A stretch of 64,000 nucleotides of DNA from Rhodamnia argentea. Taxonomy: Eukaryota; Streptophyta; Magnoliopsida; Myrtales; Myrtaceae. The stretch covers positions 35,222,934 to 35,286,933 of the forward strand of contig NC_063151.1 in assembly GCF_020921035.1 (NCBI RefSeq), given 5' to 3'. Below the pieces are notes generated by a model that ran no database searches, was not told the origin of the DNA, and worked only from the letters and a program-made list of their open reading frames with translations. Positions 10,906-22,290 of the stretch are shown here, one piece after another. The stretch's first letter is position 1. Each line of letters begins with the position of its first letter. The translations under genes and the position numbers were made by a program.

Positions 10906-13900
10906 CTAGAAGTTTTCCTTGTGGAATTGGAAGCGAGTTGATGAATCTAGACTAAGTTCTTGACAAAGCTTCCTCAGGGGTTTGGTGAGCGTCGAGCTCC
11001 CGCAATAGAAAACACCTGCGGGAAAATTACTACCGACATGTTAGACATGAATACATACAATGTTCTAGTTTCAACGGTTAGAAAATTGCAGGTTCGTGTT
11101 TCAAACTGACTAGAACAACCAGATCGGGTGCCGTTATGTTGACATGTTCATCGGACGCAATGTCGTACCTATACGAGATGACTCGTGCCGCGTTGCCATT
11201 TCAGAGAACACCTTTCTCCAATTAGGCCTCGCAAAGTGAGTTTTTATCTGTCGAACGGGCAACGTTAAAGGACAGCCTAAACAGGTGTATGTGCTGTGAA
11301 TGTTTCTTTGTTTTACTTTTGGGTGACTAATTGAGAGTTACCCGACTTTCCGAGAAGATGTCGACGCCGTTCTTTGCATGCTGCAACTTTTGAACCATGG
11401 AAATGAGTGCTGATCTTGCATCTCCTTCCGCGTACACAGAAGTCAAGTAGTTGTGCATCTCTATCATATTCTACAACAATCACCAATAGCCAAAGTGAGA
11501 TTTTAGTCGAACAACTATAAAAATGGAGGGATTCATCACACTTAGTAGTTTCGGAAATGGCAAACCGACATGATCATCGCTTTCTGCAATATCATCCATG
11601 ACGCCCTTAAACCACTCGAACGAGCCTTGTTCCCTCGTAACCCAGTAAAAGTATACTCTTTTAGGACCTTTTCTTGCCTCGGATGATTGACCGTCATCCG
11701 AATCCTGCATCAGTAAGTTTCGACAAATGCTCATGCTAGTCGAATTCTGAATTTGCGTGCATGCGTGCGTGCGTGCGTGTTTTTTCTCTCCTTGTACTTA
11801 CAACTTGGAGCTTATTTAACTTGACGTAATTCAGGATATCTTTTATGATGCTGATGAAAGGAGTAGCTCCGATGCCGAGACCAATGAGTAGGAGGATGTC
11901 GTACTTCTTGTAGTCCTGAGCCGGAGCACCAAATGGTCCCTTGATGAAAATCTTCGGAAACCTTCGTCCGACAATGAATATCTATTTGAGCGAAAACATT
12001 TGCATGGAAGGCATGACGGAATTTAGGGAGAATTTTCACTCACTTCTGTTGTAATTCTTCCAAGTTGTGGGATGCTCTCGTGGCCATCTTCTTTAGACCT
12101 CCCTTGCCTGGTTTTGTACTTGGCTCACAAACCTGCAAATTTCTCATTGAAGGAGATGAACACTGAGTTCGATGCTCGACGTAAAAAATGCAGTGATTTT
12201 CTTTTGAGTATCTTTCCACTAGAATACATAGGTCGCGCAATCGATACACAAACGAGAAAATAAATAGAAAACATACCTTGGCGAATCTGTTCCTGAGCTC
12301 TGTAGTCCAATCGCCCAAGGCTCGCATGTGAACACTCAAGAAGGCATCTCCCGGTGCGGAAGTAATGGAGAACGGATGCCTGTCGAAAGTGAAAACAGGG
12401 ACGGGTTTCAGCAGTGAAGTCATAGTGGCCTGACAAGTAAGTAGGTTTCAGCGATATGTTCTATACACCATTCGAAGTTCGATATATCGGGGCATTTGAC
12501 GAAAAGGTACATTCCGCTCTTGTACTTGAAACCTGGAGGCTTGCTCATGTACAATGCAAGGACGTTTCCAGAATAAACAATGGCCTGAAAAATGTTCCAA
12601 GCCGAGCATGAATTTAACCGTAGCACTAGGATTTGTGTAAAACGGAAAGGAACGTGGAAGACAGCAGTTCGGTCAAGCGAGGGATACCTTAATGACATCA
12701 ACTTGATGTTTGAGTTCAGAAGCGGATGTTAATGCTCTCTCGCTTGAATAGAGTAGGATTGGGATCATCACGTACATCCATGACTGCATAAAGTCCAAAG
12801 GCATGTGTTTTCAGATGAATGGCGGTACTACTGGAGAAGTCAGGCCTCCTGAATGGCCGGTGAACAGAATAAGGAATTAGACCATTGTATACTTACCGTT
12901 CTCGTGTACCAAGGCCGACTGATCACGAGGAAGTAGCCGTGAAGTATGAAGAAGACATAGGCAAGAGCTAGCAAATGATGCGCGTACCAGAAGGCGTTAA
13001 ATCCTGCTAAATGATGGAGCTCCCATGGTAGCTTGATGACGTTTCTTCTGAACCAATGAGTCGCCAGTGTGAAAGAGAAGGCCATCATCACGAACATGAC
13101 AATCCCAGTGATGCTGGACATGTTACTGACCAAATCGATGTAATGAGGTTGCCTATAATTGAAGCTCGGGCCGAGAATTTCCATGAATTGTGGTTCCGGG
13201 CATGAGGTTATCCTAGGGAAGTTGCACAAAAAATGCATTGCCATGTGAACGATAGATCCTACAGCTATGGCCAGCGCGATTATCTTGTGGAAGTTTATGT
13301 TGTCGTCGAATGGTATGAAGGTACCGAGGAAGGACGACCGCAGCTTCGTGAGGGTTCTTCTGCAGACGGGGAGGAGGACGAGAGCCATGTTGAGATTGAG
13401 CGTCTCGGCAGAGCCCTTGGCGAAGCAAAGACAGTAGCCCGTGATGTTAAAGGCGGGGCTCTGCCTTGTTTTGTTGAACTTCCAATGGAACAGGATCAAG
13501 TTTACGACCAGCCACAGCCCGACAACCCATATGCGCCTCCAATTCTCATGGATTCTTTCAATGTTCTTATGCACGAGCCGACCCACCGGGTTTCTGTATC
13601 CTTTGGGGATCATGGTTTTGGTCAGGGTTTGAGACTTCCCTGTCATCTTGTTCCCTTCATCGGAGTTCACCATTTCTTTCAGTAGAGTTTCTAGTTGCCA
13701 CATCTGAAATGCAAAGAAGCCGATAAACAACAACATGGGAGGGACATGAACTCGAACTCGAACAGGACATGGAGGGCTAACTGACTCGGTACCTCGATGT
13801 ATCCTTGATGGTCGGGATCGAGTCTTTCCATGATCAAGGATGCATAAGATGTTGCTTGCTGCTGGAGATTCGACAGCCTATTCGAGGTGGCGCTCAACAC

Positions 13901-14756
13901 TATCACCTTTGAAAAATTTACAGTCCATGACAAAAGAAAATCGGAAGGATAGTCTAGACAAGAGATTCATAAGTCTCCTTTTGCCTCACCTCTTTTACCT
14001 CATCCTCAGTTAGCCTTCCATCACCATTCTTGTCACACCTGCAGCATTCGTCGTGAAACTTCATCACGTCTATTACCAGCAACGCAATGCGCTCTTTAGG
14101 TTGCGAACAAAAAGATGAGTTGGATAAGAGTTGCTTTACATATCGAAGAATATCTGCAGTCGGGATTCGAGATCTCGATTAGTCAAGTCTTCCCAAAACT
14201 GTCTCAATTGGTATTTTGATAATCCATTCTCGACGTTCATTCTCCTCCGTCTTGATAAGGCGTCGAATAACTCTCCTGCAAATTCCTTGGAGTCTCCCAT
14301 TCCTTCCAAGCAGAATAAAACAGTGTCACTTTTCAATCAAATTGTGCAATTATTTCTTTCGAAAATCATGATTCTGATAGCAGCAAAACTTTCTAAGGAT
14401 CAACCAATGCAGACTCCAAATTGGTCCCTCGAGAGTTGGCCGTTCGTCGCGTGTTGATTGAAACGCTTCTCGATCGATCTCCAGGCATCCGCTTCCTTCC
14501 CGGTCACCGTCCTGTCGAGAAACCTCAAGCTCATGAGGCCTCGAGAGGCACTGGATGTTGTCCTTTCCATCCTAGGGATGCCGCCGTGCGATGCATTCCT
14601 CTTCCGTGTCGTGCTCATTTTCCGGCTCAACGGTAATGGTATCTCATTAGGACATGGCGGGGCCGAGCTCTCCTTGTTTTCCACCATCCTGTCGATCTCA
14701 ATGCTCTCAAGACACCATCTAGAGGAACTTTCATTAGGGTCATCATGAACCCTCAT
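10906..14756 (-). CDS. RBOHH: Respiratory burst oxidase homolog (NADPH oxidase), RBOHH/J type
   Basis: Plasma-membrane NADPH oxidase passing electrons from cytosolic NADPH through FAD and two haems to outside O2, giving superoxide. Fourteen exons: 14756-14405, 14302-14140, 14038-13990, 13906-13793, 13703-12897, 12783-12688, 12584-12469, 12379-12277, 12132-12044, 11961-11802, 11704-11570, 11470-11342, 11247-11169, 11015-10906; total 2502 nt, 833 aa, in frame throughout. Order of domains: N-terminal regulatory block ([19 protein letters not shown]); canonical EF-hand loop, residues 174-185 ([12 protein letters not shown]); a second, degenerate EF-hand; transmembrane ferric-reductase core in the long exon 5; FAD motif [16 protein letters not shown] motifs [23 protein letters not shown] and VFYCG; C-terminal FHKENF. 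The N-terminal [12 protein letters not shown] segment resembles pollen-tube RBOHH/J, which are calcium-activated; the paralog call is inference. An upstream in-frame Met at 14969 exists but gives a hydrophobic leader unlike the family, so I start at 14756. The exon 9/10 junction was chosen by homology. Confidence 0.93.
11754..11780. repeat. (TGCG)n microsatellite in an RBOH intron
   Basis: A short TGCG tetranucleotide run (with one ATGC interruption) lies in the intron between RBOH exons 10 and 11. Confidence 0.85.
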
Positions 14757-15183
14757 TGGAACTATGAACAATTTGTGGTTTTGGATGTATTGCCTCACGG
14801 GATTTAAAAAAAACTGGGAAAAGTATGAGGATGAAAGATAGAAAAGAGATGTAAAGATGATAAGTTTCAGAAGAGGAAGAGGAAGAGGAAGAAGAAGAGG
14901 CAGGTTAGAAGGGGAAAGCCTAAAGATAGGAAATGAAACAAGAACAATCATAACCAGCACATACACCACATCTACCTAGAATTACAATGCAAGAACAGCT
15001 TTTTGTTCCTAGATTCTTATTGATAACCGTACTTGAATATATGCTATCGCACAATGTAACTGAAAAGCAAACCAATTTTTAAGATTCTCGTAAAATCAAC
15101 CGAAAAAAAAAATTATGCTTTACCAAAGTAAAATACATAGAAATTGCTAAATTATGATGCCTTTTACTTGAAAAAAAAAAGTT

Positions 15184-15482
15184 AGGGAAAATTATCAGAA
15201 AAGTCCTAAACTTTTTGAACTTTTGCCTATTCAGTCTTAAAATTTTAAGTTTTGTCGATTTAGTCCTAAATATTTTTTTAAAATATTATCAAAAAATTAT
15301 CCACATCATCGCAAACAGTGCCACGTAGGATGGCCAGCGTTTACGTCGGCGATTTCTGGCAAATATGACTGAATTAACAAAAGGTGAAAAGGTTTAGGAA
15401 TGAATCGGCAAACTTAAAAGGTTTAAAACAGAATTGCTAAAAGTATAAAAGGTTTGTGACTTTTTTGATATTTTTTCTGAAA
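15184..15482. mobile_element. MITE-like inverted-repeat element
   Basis: The left end (GGGAAAATTATCAGAAAAGTC) is an imperfect inverted copy of the right end (AGAAAAAATATCAAAAAAGTC on the other strand). Inside both ends lie copies of a module like TTTAGTCCTAAA / TTTAGGAATGAA. The centre has GCCACGTAGGATGGCC and TTTACGTCGGCG. The same vocabulary recurs near 33.3, 35.0, 45.8, 46.7 and 47.6 kb, so it is one dispersed family. Non-coding; flanking duplication not clear. Confidence 0.6.
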
Positions 15483-15891
15483 AAATTAACTTACCAAATA
15501 ACCCGCGTTTGTGTGGGAACTTATTCGTGTGTAGTTTTCATCATCTTAAGTTATATAAATATACGTATATATATTAAATATATAATGCAAATCATATGTT
15601 TTTTCTTTTAAATGTTTGAAAATATATGTTTTCACTTTCAAAGATTCATGTACACAAAGTAGAGTAAAAAATTTAACAGTATAAATTAAGTGAACTTTAT
15701 GTCAAAGCTATTGCAATTCAAGTAAATACAAGTTGATGGTATGATTTTTACAAAATGACAATTGTAAGACTCCGGTTGTGTGAGAACATATCTTATGATT
15801 ATTATGGAAAATTGTATAAAAGCCCGCTCAATTACGTTTCTAAGCGCAAAAAAGAAAATGCAGCATTAGTGTCATTATGGCATTCTTCACT

Positions 15892-16170
15892 TACAACACT
15901 TCTGCTCTATAAATCAAATTGTGGCTAAAAATTGATGTTTCTACTTATGTTTTTGAGCAGAAGTTGATTTTTCTACTTCTAGAGAGAAGTAATTTTTTTT
16001 TATTTCTTCAAATGGCTCCAAAATTACTTCTGGAGCAAAAAAATGCTCCAGAAGTAGAACAATAAAGTTACGTAATCAAATGAATTTTGACTTCAGAATT
16101 TGTGTTACTAAACGGATTTCTACTCTAAAAGCACTCTTACAGCAGAGATTCTACTCCAGAAGTGTTGTAA
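15892..16170. mobile_element. hAT-like MITE relic
   Basis: TACAACACTTCTG at the left end is inverted as CAGAAGTGTTGTA at the right end. AGAAGT and CTACTT words fill the interior, as in the element at 7.3-7.9 kb. Non-coding. Exact outer limits are uncertain. Confidence 0.5.
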
Positions 16171-17789
16171 TACGTGCCCGTTACTTATCAATCTTTCTTT
16201 TTTGCTAATAAATTAGTGTTTTAATCAAATAATATGTATGCAAATCTCAACATATAAGCATAAAATGGAAACAAAACCGAAAAGAACGAAATCGAAAGTT
16301 GGAATTCAGTAACTAAAAACCCATTGTAGTTTTAGATGAATTTGCAATTATCATCAGCCTTTTGTCGATAGAACTTCTTGCTAAAACATCAGTGGTTTTG
16401 GTTAATAAAAAAGATAAAAAAAATCATTATCAAACCAGTAGAAGATAACAAAACAAAAATCACAAATTGGAACTTGGGTAATTAAAAGGGAGAAAAGAAA
16501 CGCAACCAAAATTTAAATATCTAATATACCTGATTTTCGTAAAAAAAAAAATATTATACACTTACCTAAAATTACAAAATTAAATTAAAATATTGTTATG
16601 TACATGAATCTTAACCTAATTCACGGAGTCACAGTGTTTTATGTTTTTATGCTACGCACGCAATCATCCATACAAATCTCTCCAACTTTTGTGAAACTCA
16701 GCTGCCATAAAAAGGTAAATTAACGACTCTTGTACATATCCAAGAAAAATGCTCAATGTTTAAGCTCCGTTTATTTGCAGAAATGAATGATTTGAAAAAT
16801 ATTTTTCTAAAAAATGATTATTTATATCGTTTTAAATAATTAATTCATAAATATATTTTTATTTACTATAACCTACGGACATGGAGGTGTTAGTTTCTTT
16901 AAAAAATTGCGATTTAAATTTTCAAAGTACTTATATTTTGTTTTAAGCTAATCTAGTAAATATGTTAATAGTGTTCATGTCCAAACTTGCATATGTTGTG
17001 CAACAAAAACTTTACCTTTGGTGCTCTACCACTTAAGTTATTGTTAGCAAAAAAAAAAAAATGCAATATTTTTACATATAATCTGTGTGAGATTGTAATA
17101 GGTTTCTATACTTTTCTGCAGACTTATTAGATTGTTTTTTTTTTTTCACTTTAACATGAATTACCGTTTGGTTGATTTTGCAACATACGTAGATATCTAC
17201 TTTTAGATGTTGAACATATATCGTCTCCCATAACAAAGAAAAGGCCTCTCTATTGATCGAAATTCACATTGATTATATTTGTCTAACCAAACTCTTGTGC
17301 ATTGCTCGGGTTCGGAAAATATATTAGATAAATGGATTAATACCATGAAAAATCCTAAACCGGTATACCTATGACAAATTTACCTAAAACTAACTTTTGA
17401 ATATCAAAAACCCCATTAGCTCAAAAAAATATCAAAAACCCCAAATTAGTACATCTATGACAAATTTACCATTGGTTAGTTTTTGTTAAATTGTCTTGTC
17501 AAATTGCTGAGGTGGACGAGTGACGACCTAAATTTCTACCAGAATTGAATTAACGAGCGGATTGATCAATGTCGATGTTAAGTTAATGGTAATTGTATTT
17601 TGGTGATTTTAGTTATTGCGAGGTGTTTATCGGACTTCGGCAAGCGATGGGTGCCTTACAAAATTAGATTTGATGGACCGTTATCTGTGGATAGTTGTTT
17701 TGGTCTTCGATAAAATAATTTGTGCCGAAAGTGGATTGGTGTGCGAAGGCCCAATCGATTCCCCATGAACCCCATTGACTTAGCCCCAC

Positions 17790-17796
17790 TATAAAA
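17790..17796 (+). promoter_or_regulatory. Possible TATA box of the enclosed element
   Basis: TATAAAA occurs in a good promoter setting and is followed about 25-35 bases on by a CT-rich start-like stretch (GTCTCTGTCTCTCTTC). It may be the promoter of the viral or LTR-like insert. It lies about 1.4 kb before the primer site, far for a pararetrovirus leader, so the link is doubtful. Confidence 0.35.
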
Positions 17797-18800
17797 GGCC
17801 CTAAGTCTCTGTCTCTCTTCATTTTTGAGGGACCACTTCTTTCAAGACTTCCTCAAGCTCTCCTCTCTCCCTCTCTCTCGGTTTTCTCTCATACCCACGC
17901 CCTCCTCTTGCCCGACCTCATTTCGAGGGCAACGGCGGCGACACCTTGAGTCTTCAAGCCTTCGATGATAGCCCCTCGACGCCCGCTCATCTTTTCTCCT
18001 CTTCGGTCCCTCTTGTGAACCGGCCAAGGAAGAAAGGACGGCCCAAGCTCGTTTTGGTATCATTTTGATCTCCGTTTTCTTCATACTTCAATTTAAGGCA
18101 AGTATTCCTCCAGCCTTACTACTAGACGGTTTAATTATCGTTCAATCTTGCGCAAAATGGCAACTTGAAAATGGGTATGTCAATGGAGTATTTCGTTTGC
18201 ATGGCAAGGCAAACATCCTTGCACATTGATTCCGCTTATTAATCTAGACTTAGTGGACCGTGGTTACCTAGAATCCAATGGTTGATTGGTCTGATTTTCA
18301 TCGAATTGAGAGGAATTGGAGTTGCCTGGGTGAGGCTAGTGGCCGTGAGCATATTGATGGGTTTAATGCCTAATCTAGTCTTGCTTGTCAACTTCCCCCT
18401 TTTAATTGTAATTATGTGATTTTGGCTAATCTGAATTTAAGGATGTATCGTGTTGTTTGTTGTTGATTGGGTATGGACTAGTGATTTTGGCTTCTTGAGA
18501 GTTTGGCCGTGGATTGTGTTTTGAGCATGTATGGTTTGGAGTGGCTTGCTTGTTAGTTGTGCCTAAAGAAATGATTCATGGGATGGTTTAGTCGTTTATT
18601 TAGATGTCTTACTTGTTGAGTTTGGGTTCATTCCTTAGTTGTCAACCCCTTTTCGGATACCAGGTATCGGCGGCTATTGGATGATAGTCATGGTGATGGA
18701 GCATGTTGATAATTGTAGTTGAGAGTAGTGGATACCCTTTTTATTTCTCCTAGTGTATTCTTTGTTTTGTTTAAAGGATGATGTAAATAACTAACTATAA

Positions 18801-18802
<2 letters not shown>

Positions 18803-18851
<49 letters not shown>
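18803..18851. repeat. (AT)n microsatellite
   Basis: About 24 AT dinucleotides. It lies about 375 bases before the viral primer site and could mark the left border of the viral insert, since integrated florendoviruses are often found at AT repeats (recalled knowledge, not checked). Confidence 0.9.
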
Positions 18852-18855
<4 letters not shown>

Positions 18856-19226
18856 CAGTTGTTTGTACTATCGGATTATCGTACCAATTGCGGTGCTGTT
18901 AGTAAAACCCTAAGAGATCATACCTTTTTAGGCATGCCTACCTTGCTCCGTGTTTACACTTGTAAGATAAGCCTCGTTGTTTGGTATTACCTTTCGCATG
19001 TGCCCTCTATTATGTATCTAATATCATAGTAAAGCGGAGCGCCATTAGCAAGCTGGTGGCGGGACCGGGAGGTCGCTACGGGATGGCACGTGGTAGTTGA
19101 TTGATATATCAATTTGGGATTTTTACCATCCGTTTGTCACATGTATACCAATTAAAAATTTTCCATAGCCGATATCGGATTAGCATACTTGATTCTTAGT
19201 TCGGGCTTGTCTTCGCTTCCTTTTTT

Positions 19227-19240
19227 GGTATCAGAGCCAA
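19227..19240 (+). other. Primer-binding site (initiator Met tRNA)
   Basis: TGGTATCAGAGCCA is complementary to the 3' end of plant initiator methionine tRNA. Caulimoviridae and many LTR retroelements use it to start minus-strand DNA. Here it lies about 70 bases before the first viral-type reading frame on the same strand. Confidence 0.75.
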
Positions 19241-19312
19241 TTATCGTCAACTTAAGTTAAGATTATGATTCTAGATTATGACCTGTGAAGAAGAGAAGAA
19301 CACATACCTCTA

Positions 19313-20300
19313 ATGGAATCCTCTGATATTTCTTCCCCAATACGACTTACATCTCAAGTCTCGCTAGCTCTTCCACCTGAACTTTGCAAATTGATTGTTT
19401 CTAAAATTGACTATCTCTATGAGATAACATATTCTGAAGACAGTAAGATTTCAGAAACCCAGCTCCCCCTCATAAACCCCTATTCCACTTTTTCTAAACC
19501 CTCTTCTTTATCTCCTATCGGATCCATAAAGCACCTCATCGGACATACTTCTCGTGCTGTAAAGGAATATGTCCGATCCTCCAAATTTGACTAGCATCGT
19601 ATTTTGGCAACCTAGCAAGAACAGTTCGTGACATTACTGATTCCTCCGGAGTTTCCACTCCAATGGATCTAGCAATGTTTTACTCACCTTCATTTTGGAG
19701 CTATTCGTCTTGCTATATCCTTTCATGGCCGAAAATGCTTACCCGTTGTAGCAAGGATTGCTCTTTTGGATACTTGATTCTTGGACTACCAACACGCCTG
19801 TATTGGTATAGTCCAAACTACCTTGAATGTTGGCACTGTATTTGTCACATTATTCCCAAATTTCAACACGGCTCTTCCTGATTCGAGCCTACTTTCAGCC
19901 CTTAAAGTTTAGATATAGATCACAAGAGCACTTTAGACTCCTAATTCTTTGGTAGCTACCCTTCATTACCATATGGTCTATAGGGTTTAGAATCATGCTA
20001 TTGATTTAAACCTCCACACTTTAGATGAAGCCTTGATCATCTCAATAGACCATGATCAAACTTCCCGTGTTCATGTTCCCAGACAAATCCCCAAAGACCA
20101 GCTTGTTAAGCTTCTCCCAAATAGTTGGGTAACCAACTACGAAAAACTCCACCACAATACTCGTCCTGTTTAGTCTTCCGAACCACGGTTCACAAAAAAG
20201 AAGGATGGTACTGTTACCATCAAATTTGCCAAAGAAAAAGAAGATTCCACTTCTTCATTCCCCTCTTTTCCAACTATTCTATGCTTTACTCCGTGCCCTG
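19313..20300 (+). pseudogene. Endogenous pararetrovirus (Caulimoviridae) segment, movement-protein region, decayed
   Basis: Starting about 70 bases after the tRNA primer site, an open frame at 19313-19594 ends at a stop and is followed by a region (about 19600-20165) whose frames together resemble a 30K-superfamily movement protein. Such proteins widen plasmodesmata for cell-to-cell spread in plant pararetroviruses. The conserved aspartate region and the following beta-rich block are recognisable, but split by stops and shifts of frame. Resemblance to florendovirus-type endogenous viruses is my recollection and was not searched. Downstream of about 20300 the plus-strand sequence no longer reads as this polyprotein. 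No reverse transcriptase or protease was seen, so the copy is incomplete and inert. Confidence 0.65.
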
Positions 20301-20479
20301 CTGAAACGGTTAGCATGGAATACCCATATCCTAAAAAATTTGTCTATTCTTCAAGGGCTTGATCTGCTTTTTTAGCTTTCTATTCTTCAAGGAGCTTGAT
20401 TTTCCTTTTTAGCTTCTCTATCTCTAGTGTTTGATCCTCCAAATAATGGTGTGGGATCTGCCGGCTTTCAAGCAGATAG

Positions 20480-21020
20480 AGCCTTTTTGGAAAAATCTTC
20501 AAGCATTTTCCTTATCAAAGTTGTAGACTACTCTACCCCGTTCAACTCGAGTAGATACCTTGTCGAGTGCAACATTCTGGGCTAATGCATTTTCAGTCCG
20601 CCAGTTTAAAATAGCGCCTGCTGGAGTCGGACCTTTTCTTCTACCATGGACATCAACATCGTGAGGAGTAGGTACTTTAGGCACATGATGGTTTCTTTGT
20701 TGTGGGTCCGAAAATTTTTCCAACGGGGGAAATCGAAGAGTAGCAGAACCGGACTAAGATCTTATGGGCTGAAGTGGAGGGAATTCTTCAGGTTGGAACA
20801 TACAAATGCTTGGTAAAACAGGAGGTGGTGTTGTTTTAGGGGTACATGTATATGGCTTTGGAAGATCAATTGGGCAAAGATGGGTTTTTCTTTATCCATT
20901 TCTAGATTGGTTTGTAAAAAGGAGAGGTAACAGGTTTCTTCGGTGGTGGTGGAGGAGATGCTGGTTCATTTGGTGCACGGGGTGATGGGACCGAGATATG
21001 AGGAGGTTCGGGTGTACCAT
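20480..21020 (-). pseudogene. Inverted pararetrovirus segment, linker/capsid-proximal region
   Basis: This lies on the strand opposite to the movement-protein segment. An open frame at 20723-20499 (-) reads as a stretch that I associate with the middle of caulimovirid polyproteins. It is preceded on the same strand (about 21020-20730) by a proline-rich stretch with stops. Its presence in reverse orientation means the viral copy was rearranged on or after integration. The assignment is weaker than that of the plus-strand segment. Confidence 0.45.
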
Positions 21021-21139
21021 ACTAACGAAGGTTAAATTTGTTATAAGTGTATTATTTTAGATATTTTATTGTCAAAAAATTAATTTGGAACAAATTTGTT
21101 ATAGATATACTAGTTTGCTATTTTCAGTGGTATTAACCC

Positions 21140-21470
21140 TAGACAAATTACTTTCGAACAAAATGTCTTTTCTACCTTTTTAATTTTGTCGAAATCTTTT
21201 CTAGCTTTAAATATTGAAAAAATAGACATTTTTTTTTATATATATGAGGAAAGTGATTAATTTTCGAAAATGAAGCTTCAACATCAATGTCCAACAACTG
21301 TTTGGTTTGGTTTTAACAGCAGATTATATTTTCAAAACGAAAAAGAAAAAAAAATTTGTCTTTATTATTATTTTTATTACTTTTTTTAAAAATAGGATTT
21401 TTGGATGGTAACGAAATTTGCTTATATCAGCAAACGAAATAGTCCTCCTAAGTCCAATGGGCTCAAACGA
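21140..21470. other. Upstream region of the KH gene
   Basis: T-rich DNA between the 3.8-kb element and the transcribed leader of the KH gene. The leader probably starts near 21450-21550, where the sequence becomes GC-richer and CT-rich. Confidence 0.4.
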
Positions 21471-21675
21471 AGAGAGAGAGCCCAGACCTCGTCGTCGTCT
21501 CTTGTTCTGCAAGGGAGAGCTCTCTCTCTCTTCGCTGCAGATGGAGATCGCCATTACCAGCCCCGGCGAGAACCGTCGATCCCTGCAAGTTCTTCAGCTC
21601 TCTCTCTCGCCGCTCGGCGAATGCTATCACTAAGCTGACGCTTCTCAGGCGTTTCTCCGCACCGTTTTTGGTTAG

Positions 21676-22236
21676 GTAAGCTGTCGTCTCTACTCGCGCG
21701 GCTTCCGTCGTTTCTTGCATTCCTTTTGGCGAACCCTAGCTTCGACTTGCCAATTCGTCGTTGTTGCCTTGATTTTTAGTTCAAACGCGGAGGTTAGTGT
21801 TGTCGAATGGCGTGATTGGTGTTCTTTTGCGCTTAATACAGAAGAACTGAGTGAGCGCCCCCCCCCTCCCCGCGGCTTTTCCCTGTTCATTGTCCGACTC
21901 GTGTCTTAAATGGAAATCATTTGTTGACTTTGCTTTGTCATGATGTGCAAGCTCTGTGATATAGGACTTTAGAGTGTTTTGCTGGGGCTGATATATTTGA
22001 ATTTTTAGTTTTTAGAGGCGTCTGACGTGCTTGATGAAGGATTTTCAAGAATCGAATGTTCCTCTGTCAATATTTGAAGAAGTGTTGGGGATACTTTTTT
22101 AGCTGGCAAAGGTTTCTTATACTGTTTGTTGGTTGAATTACATTGGAAGTACCTCTTGCGGAGGTACTAAACTTCAATGACGCTTAAAGTTGATTAATTG
22201 CGAGTTGGACCCTATTAGTAATCTGCCTTTTTTCAG
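21676..22236 (+). other. Predicted 5' UTR intron of the KH gene
   Basis: A strong donor (TTAG before GTAAGC, at 21675/21676) and a polypyrimidine acceptor (CTTTTTTCAG ending 22236) frame a 561-base intron, ending 54 bases before the start codon at 22291. Leader introns are common in plant RNA-binding protein genes. Inference from splice signals only. Confidence 0.55.
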
Positions 22237-22290
22237 GTTGTCTCGTCTTGCTGTGCATTAGCATATCGAAGTTTCATCTTTGGTTGCAAG

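Larger units (their letters stand above)
14757..17324. other. Upstream region of RBOH, AT-rich, no gene
   Basis: This contains the RBOH promoter side and is strongly AT-rich. A GAGGAA purine run at 14869-14900 lies about 120 bases upstream of the chosen RBOH start. Two MITE-like relics (separate entries) are embedded. I see no other coding region. Confidence 0.5.
17334..21139. mobile_element. 3.8-kb Mutator-like inverted-repeat element enclosing viral sequence
   Basis: The left end (TGGATTAATACCATGAAAAA, about 17333) is matched in inverted orientation by the right end, which reads GGGTTAATACC from 21139 on the other strand. Both arms continue for about 120-160 bases with GTATACCTATGACAAATTTACC-like and AACAAATTT words. 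Just outside lie near-identical 9-mers, TAGATAAAT (17325-17333) and TAGACAAAT (21140-21148), a 9-bp duplication typical of Mutator-like elements. I see no transposase. The interior holds a leader-like region, an (AT)n run, and broken pararetrovirus coding segments. The same ends, with an exact 9-bp duplication, occur on a 520-bp element at 39881-40400, so this looks like a large, cargo-bearing member of that family. Whether the element captured the virus or the virus integrated into it cannot be told from one copy. Confidence 0.65.

Noticed and set aside
13233-13685. 150-codon open frame on the plus strand
   Set aside because: It is antisense to RBOH exon 5, whose frame is strongly conserved.
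14757-14969. N-terminal extension of RBOH from an upstream Met
   Set aside because: It would add a hydrophobic Leu/Pro/Ser-rich stretch not found in the family; the Met at 14756 gives the usual N-terminus.
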